DNA from: an archaeon
GTDB taxonomy: Archaea > Nanobdellota > Nanobdellia > Pacearchaeales > UBA284
NCBI GenBank assembly: GCA_030619955.1
Contig: JAUXAK010000023.1
Span: forward strand, 1-8,065
Length of the DNA stretch: 8,065 nucleotides
Direction: 5' to 3'
Shown here: piece after piece, positions 5,990 through 8,065 of the stretch
Position numbering within the stretch: the first letter of the stretch is position 1
Layout of the letters: each line of letters opens with the position of its first letter
Made by a program: the position numbers and the translations under genes
The notes under the pieces: generated by a model
Databases searched by the model: none
Told to the model about the DNA's origin: nothing
What the model saw: the letters and a program-made list of their open reading frames with translations, nothing else

Positions 5990-6325
5990 ATGTTTAGAAA
6001 ACTATTCAAAAGAAAGAGACCAAAAAATGAGGCAATAATTGATTTGGGGAAACTTAATGAAATACAAAATCGTGAAAGGATTTTAAAAGAAGCTGGAGCT
6101 ATCGCAACACAAGAGCCGGGAAGTGTTGGTTTTCTTGGGACATTAGCTAGTGCAGCTAGTAACGAGAGCAGCCAGATTAGCCAACCTAGCCATGTTGCAA
6201 TGTCAGGGCAGGATATTGAAAAGCTTGAAAGGTTTGGCAGGAGATTAGACCATTTAATAAACAGACTTGAACTTCTTGAAAGAAAAATTGAAAGAATTGA
6301 GCACAGAGTTGATTTGAGATACTAA
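5990..6325 (+). CDS. Small basic coiled-coil protein upstream of lspA, 111 residues
   Basis: The N-terminus is strongly basic (MFRKLFKRKRPK). The middle (about residues 40-70) is Gly/Ser/Ala-rich and includes a short hydrophobic stretch, SVGFLGTLASAA (45-56), too short and broken for a normal membrane helix. Residues 74-108 form a predicted coiled coil (for example RLDHLINRLELLERKIERIEHRV) with Leu/Ile at heptad spacing. This suggests an oligomeric protein whose basic end could touch the membrane or nucleic acid. I do not recognise the family. The start is supported by the TATA box 25 nt upstream. It is the first gene of a likely two-gene operon with lspA, so a role at the membrane is plausible by context only. 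Confidence 0.8.
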   Translation: MFRKLFKRKRPKNEAIIDLGKLNEIQNRERILKEAGAIATQEPGSVGFLGTLASAASNESSQISQPSHVAMSGQDIEKLERFGRRLDHLINRLELLERKIERIEHRVDLRY

Positions 6326-6335
6326 GATTAACAAA

Positions 6336-6839
6336 ATGAAAAAGAAGGTGAATGTGAAAGAAAGAAACAGAAATTGGAAAGGAAAAAAACTATTCTTTTT
6401 TATAAGCCTTGTGATTTTTGTTTTTATTCTTGACAGATACACTAAATTGCTATCTTCATTATCTTCAGGATTAGATAACTGTTTCTTTATTTTTTGTATA
6501 AAACCTTCTGTTAATTATGGGGCAGCTTTCAGTCTTTTAAGTGGTTTTGCATGGACAAGAGTTTTTTTAATAATAATTGCTCTATTTGTTTTGTTTTTCA
6601 CAGCTTTTGTTTATTTTCAAAAAAGATTAAAATTCAAAAAATTCAACTACCTTAATCTGGGTCTAATTTTGCTTTTTGCTGGAACATTATGCAATTTAAT
6701 TGATAGAATTGTTTATGGTTTTATTATAGATTTTATTACTTTTAGTTTTTGGAATTTTCCTGCTTTTAATCTTGCTGATGTAAGCAATGTTGCTGGCGTA
6801 GTACTTTTGATTATTTTTTTAATAAAACAGCAGAAATAA
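6336..6839 (+). CDS. lspA: Lipoprotein signal peptidase (signal peptidase II)
   Basis: This membrane aspartyl protease cleaves the signal peptide of prolipoproteins just before the lipid-modified cysteine. At 167 residues it matches the usual length (about 160-170). Family motifs appear in order: LDRYTK (residues 32-37), VNYGAAFSLLSG (59-70), GTLCNLIDR (115-124) and FPAFNLAD (141-148). D123 and D148 are the expected catalytic pair. Four membrane helices fit at about 19-36, 71-93, 104-122 and 149-164, after a basic cytoplasmic N-terminus. One change is visible: the usual GN before (L/I)IDR reads CN here. It lies 10 nt after the 111-residue coiled-coil gene and 30 nt before gltX. No protein in the window has a lipobox, so its substrates are elsewhere. 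The fold and active site leave little doubt; the archaeal setting is what is unusual. Confidence 0.95.
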   Translation: MKKKVNVKERNRNWKGKKLFFFISLVIFVFILDRYTKLLSSLSSGLDNCFFIFCIKPSVNYGAAFSLLSGFAWTRVFLIIIALFVLFFTAFVYFQKRLKFKKFNYLNLGLILLFAGTLCNLIDRIVYGFIIDFITFSFWNFPAFNLADVSNVAGVVLLIIFLIKQQK

Positions 6840-6840
6840 A

Positions 6841-6848
6841 TTTAAATA
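6841..6848 (+). promoter_or_regulatory. TATA box of gltX
   Basis: TTTAAATA begins two bases after the lspA stop codon and is centred about 25.5 nt before the gltX ATG at 6870. gltX thus probably has its own leaderless transcript in addition to any read-through from lspA. Confidence 0.6.
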
Positions 6849-6869
6849 TCACTTATTCTTCTTTAAATC

Positions 6870-8065
6870 ATGTCAAAAAATAATGAGGGAAAATTAAAAG
6901 AAAAATTTGAACAAAAAATTTTTGCTTATGCATTAGCTAATGCAGTAAGTCATAAAGGCAAAGCTCAAATTAGTGCTGTTCTGCCAAAGCTATTTCAAGA
7001 AGGTTTGAAAAAAGAACAGATAAAAGAAGTTATGCCTTCTGTCCAGAAAATTATCAAACAAGTTAATTCTTTGGATACAAAAGAGCAAGAAAAAAAATTT
7101 CAGCAGCTTAGCAATCTGGTTAAAAAACGCAAAGAAAGAAAAGGTCTTCCTTCTTTGTCTAATGTTAAAAAAAATGTTGTTATGAGATTTGCACCATTTC
7201 CTTCTGGACCCTTACATATAGGAAATGCAAGGCCTTGCATCTTAAATGATGAATATTGTAAAATGTATAAAGGCAAAATGCTTTTTATTATTGATGATAC
7301 AATAGGAAGTGAAGAAAAACAAATACTTCCTGAAGCTTATAAATTAATTCCAGAAGCACTTGACTGGCTTCATGTTAAGTATAATAAAATAATTTACAAA
7401 TCTGACAGGCTTGAACTATATTATAAGTATGCTGAAGAGTTAATCAAGAAAGATAAAGCATATGCTTGTTTTTGTGATTCTGAAACTTTGCATAAAAACA
7501 GGATGAAGGGCCTTGAATGTAAACATCGCAAAGCAACTATTAAAGAAAATCTTAAAAAATGGAAAGAAATGCTTCAAGGCAAATATAAACAGCATGAAGC
7601 TATTCTTAGAATTAAGACAGACATGAAGCATAAAAATCCTGCTTTTAGAGACAGAGTTCTTTTTAGAATATCAGAGAGAGAACATCCAAAAACAAAAAAG
7701 AAATACAAGGTTTGGCCTATGTTAGAATTTTCCTGGGCAATTGATGATCATCTGCTTGGTATAACACACATATTAAGGGGCAAGGAGCTGATGATGGAAT
7801 CTGAAATGGAAAAATATATTTGGAATATTTTTGGATGGCCCAAATTAGAAATAATTCATACAGGCCTTGTTCAGATTAAGGGAGCAAAAATCAGCAAAAC
7901 TAAAAGTCGTTTAGATATTATTAGTGGAAAATATTTTGGATGGGATGATCCAAGAACATGGTCACTTCAAGCTTTAAAAAGAAGAGGCATAAAACCAGAG
8001 GCAATAAGAGCTTTTTGCCTTAGTTTAGGATTAACGCAAACTGAAGCAACTGTGCCTGTTGAAGC
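6870..8065 (+). CDS. gltX: Glutamyl-tRNA synthetase, archaeal type (3' end outside window)
   Basis: This class I enzyme attaches glutamate to tRNA. The window holds the first 398 codons; the family usually has about 550, so the C-terminal anticodon-binding beta-barrels are missing here. An archaeal-style helical N-terminal extension covers residues 1-100 (KIFAYALANAVSHKGKAQ near 16-33). The catalytic domain follows with RFAPFPSGPLHIGNAR (106-121), a DDT substrate-side motif (152-154), a likely zinc site C200-x-C202 with C217-x-H219, and KISKTK (340-345) in the KMSKS position. WDDPRTWSLQALKRRG (358-373) favours archaeal GluRS over GlnRS. Archaeal GluRS usually also charges tRNA-Gln, with later amidation. 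The adenylate signature is HIGN rather than HIGH (N119), and PNPSG reads PFPSG. The start is supported by the TATA box about 25 nt upstream. Confidence 0.93.
   Translation, partial: MSKNNEGKLKEKFEQKIFAYALANAVSHKGKAQISAVLPKLFQEGLKKEQIKEVMPSVQKIIKQVNSLDTKEQEKKFQQLSNLVKKRKERKGLPSLSNVKKNVVMRFAPFPSGPLHIGNARPCILNDEYCKMYKGKMLFIIDDTIGSEEKQILPEAYKLIPEALDWLHVKYNKIIYKSDRLELYYKYAEELIKKDKAYACFCDSETLHKNRMKGLECKHRKATIKENLKKWKEMLQGKYKQHEAILRIKTDMKHKNPAFRDRVLFRISEREHPKTKKKYKVWPMLEFSWAIDDHLLGITHILRGKELMMESEMEKYIWNIFGWPKLEIIHTGLVQIKGAKISKTKSRLDIISGKYFGWDDPRTWSLQALKRRGIKPEAIRAFCLSLGLTQTEATVPVE

Noticed and set aside
6254..6442. Minus-strand frame of 62 residues with hydrophobic stretch
   Set aside because: It is antisense to the coiled-coil gene end and the lspA start; the hydrophobicity comes from complementing Lys-rich codons.
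7440..7631. Minus-strand frame of 63 residues
   Set aside because: It lies inside gltX on the opposite strand, where the GluRS frame is clearly real.
1001..8065. Search by eye for CRISPR repeats, tRNA or rRNA genes and insertion-sequence ends
   Set aside because: No regularly spaced repeats, tRNA-like cloverleaf or terminal inverted repeats with a transposase were noticed.

Overview
The window looks like chromosomal DNA from an AT-rich archaeon, most likely of the DPANN group (Woesearchaeota/Pacearchaeota-like). Three things point there. The partial glutamyl-tRNA synthetase at the right end is of the archaeal type. Four genes (starting at 78, 5864 on the minus strand, 5990 and 6870) have an archaeal TATA element centred 25-26 nt before the ATG, so their mRNAs are probably leaderless. 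Several proteins are large, helical or highly charged and have no bacterial look. The group name is an inference from style and content; no rRNA is present. Genes are standard-code, use many AAA/GAA/AGA codons and are tightly packed, with no gene-free stretch over 200 nt.

Layout: (1) 1-1027: a 46-residue mini-protein and a 244-residue soluble helical protein on the plus strand, both unrecognised, ending in a T-rich terminator-like stretch. (2) 1028-5864, minus strand, reading leftwards from a promoter near 5890: a 450-residue unknown protein, a 192-residue Glu/Lys-rich disordered protein (13 nt gap), a 606-residue TIM-barrel protein of the endonuclease IV/xylose isomerase-like superfamily (59 nt gap) and, after a 193-nt gap, a 272-residue nucleotidyltransferase with a HEPN-like C-terminal half. 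(3) 5865-5989: a divergent promoter region with an inverted repeat over the plus-strand TATA box. (4) 5990-8065, plus strand: a 111-residue coiled-coil protein, lspA (lipoprotein signal peptidase) 10 nt later, then gltX, which runs off the window.

How the genes work together: gltX and lspA are recognisable housekeeping-type functions. LspA is notable because type II signal peptidase is a bacterial lipoprotein-maturation enzyme and is uncommon in archaea. The minus-strand cluster has no assigned pathway. The 450-residue and 192-residue proteins both carry Glu/Lys-rich segments and look like a structural or scaffold pair. The TIM-barrel protein appears to retain every metal-ligand position of endonuclease IV but is twice the usual length. 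This cluster is the best candidate in the window for something undescribed, but the sequence alone does not assign it a function.
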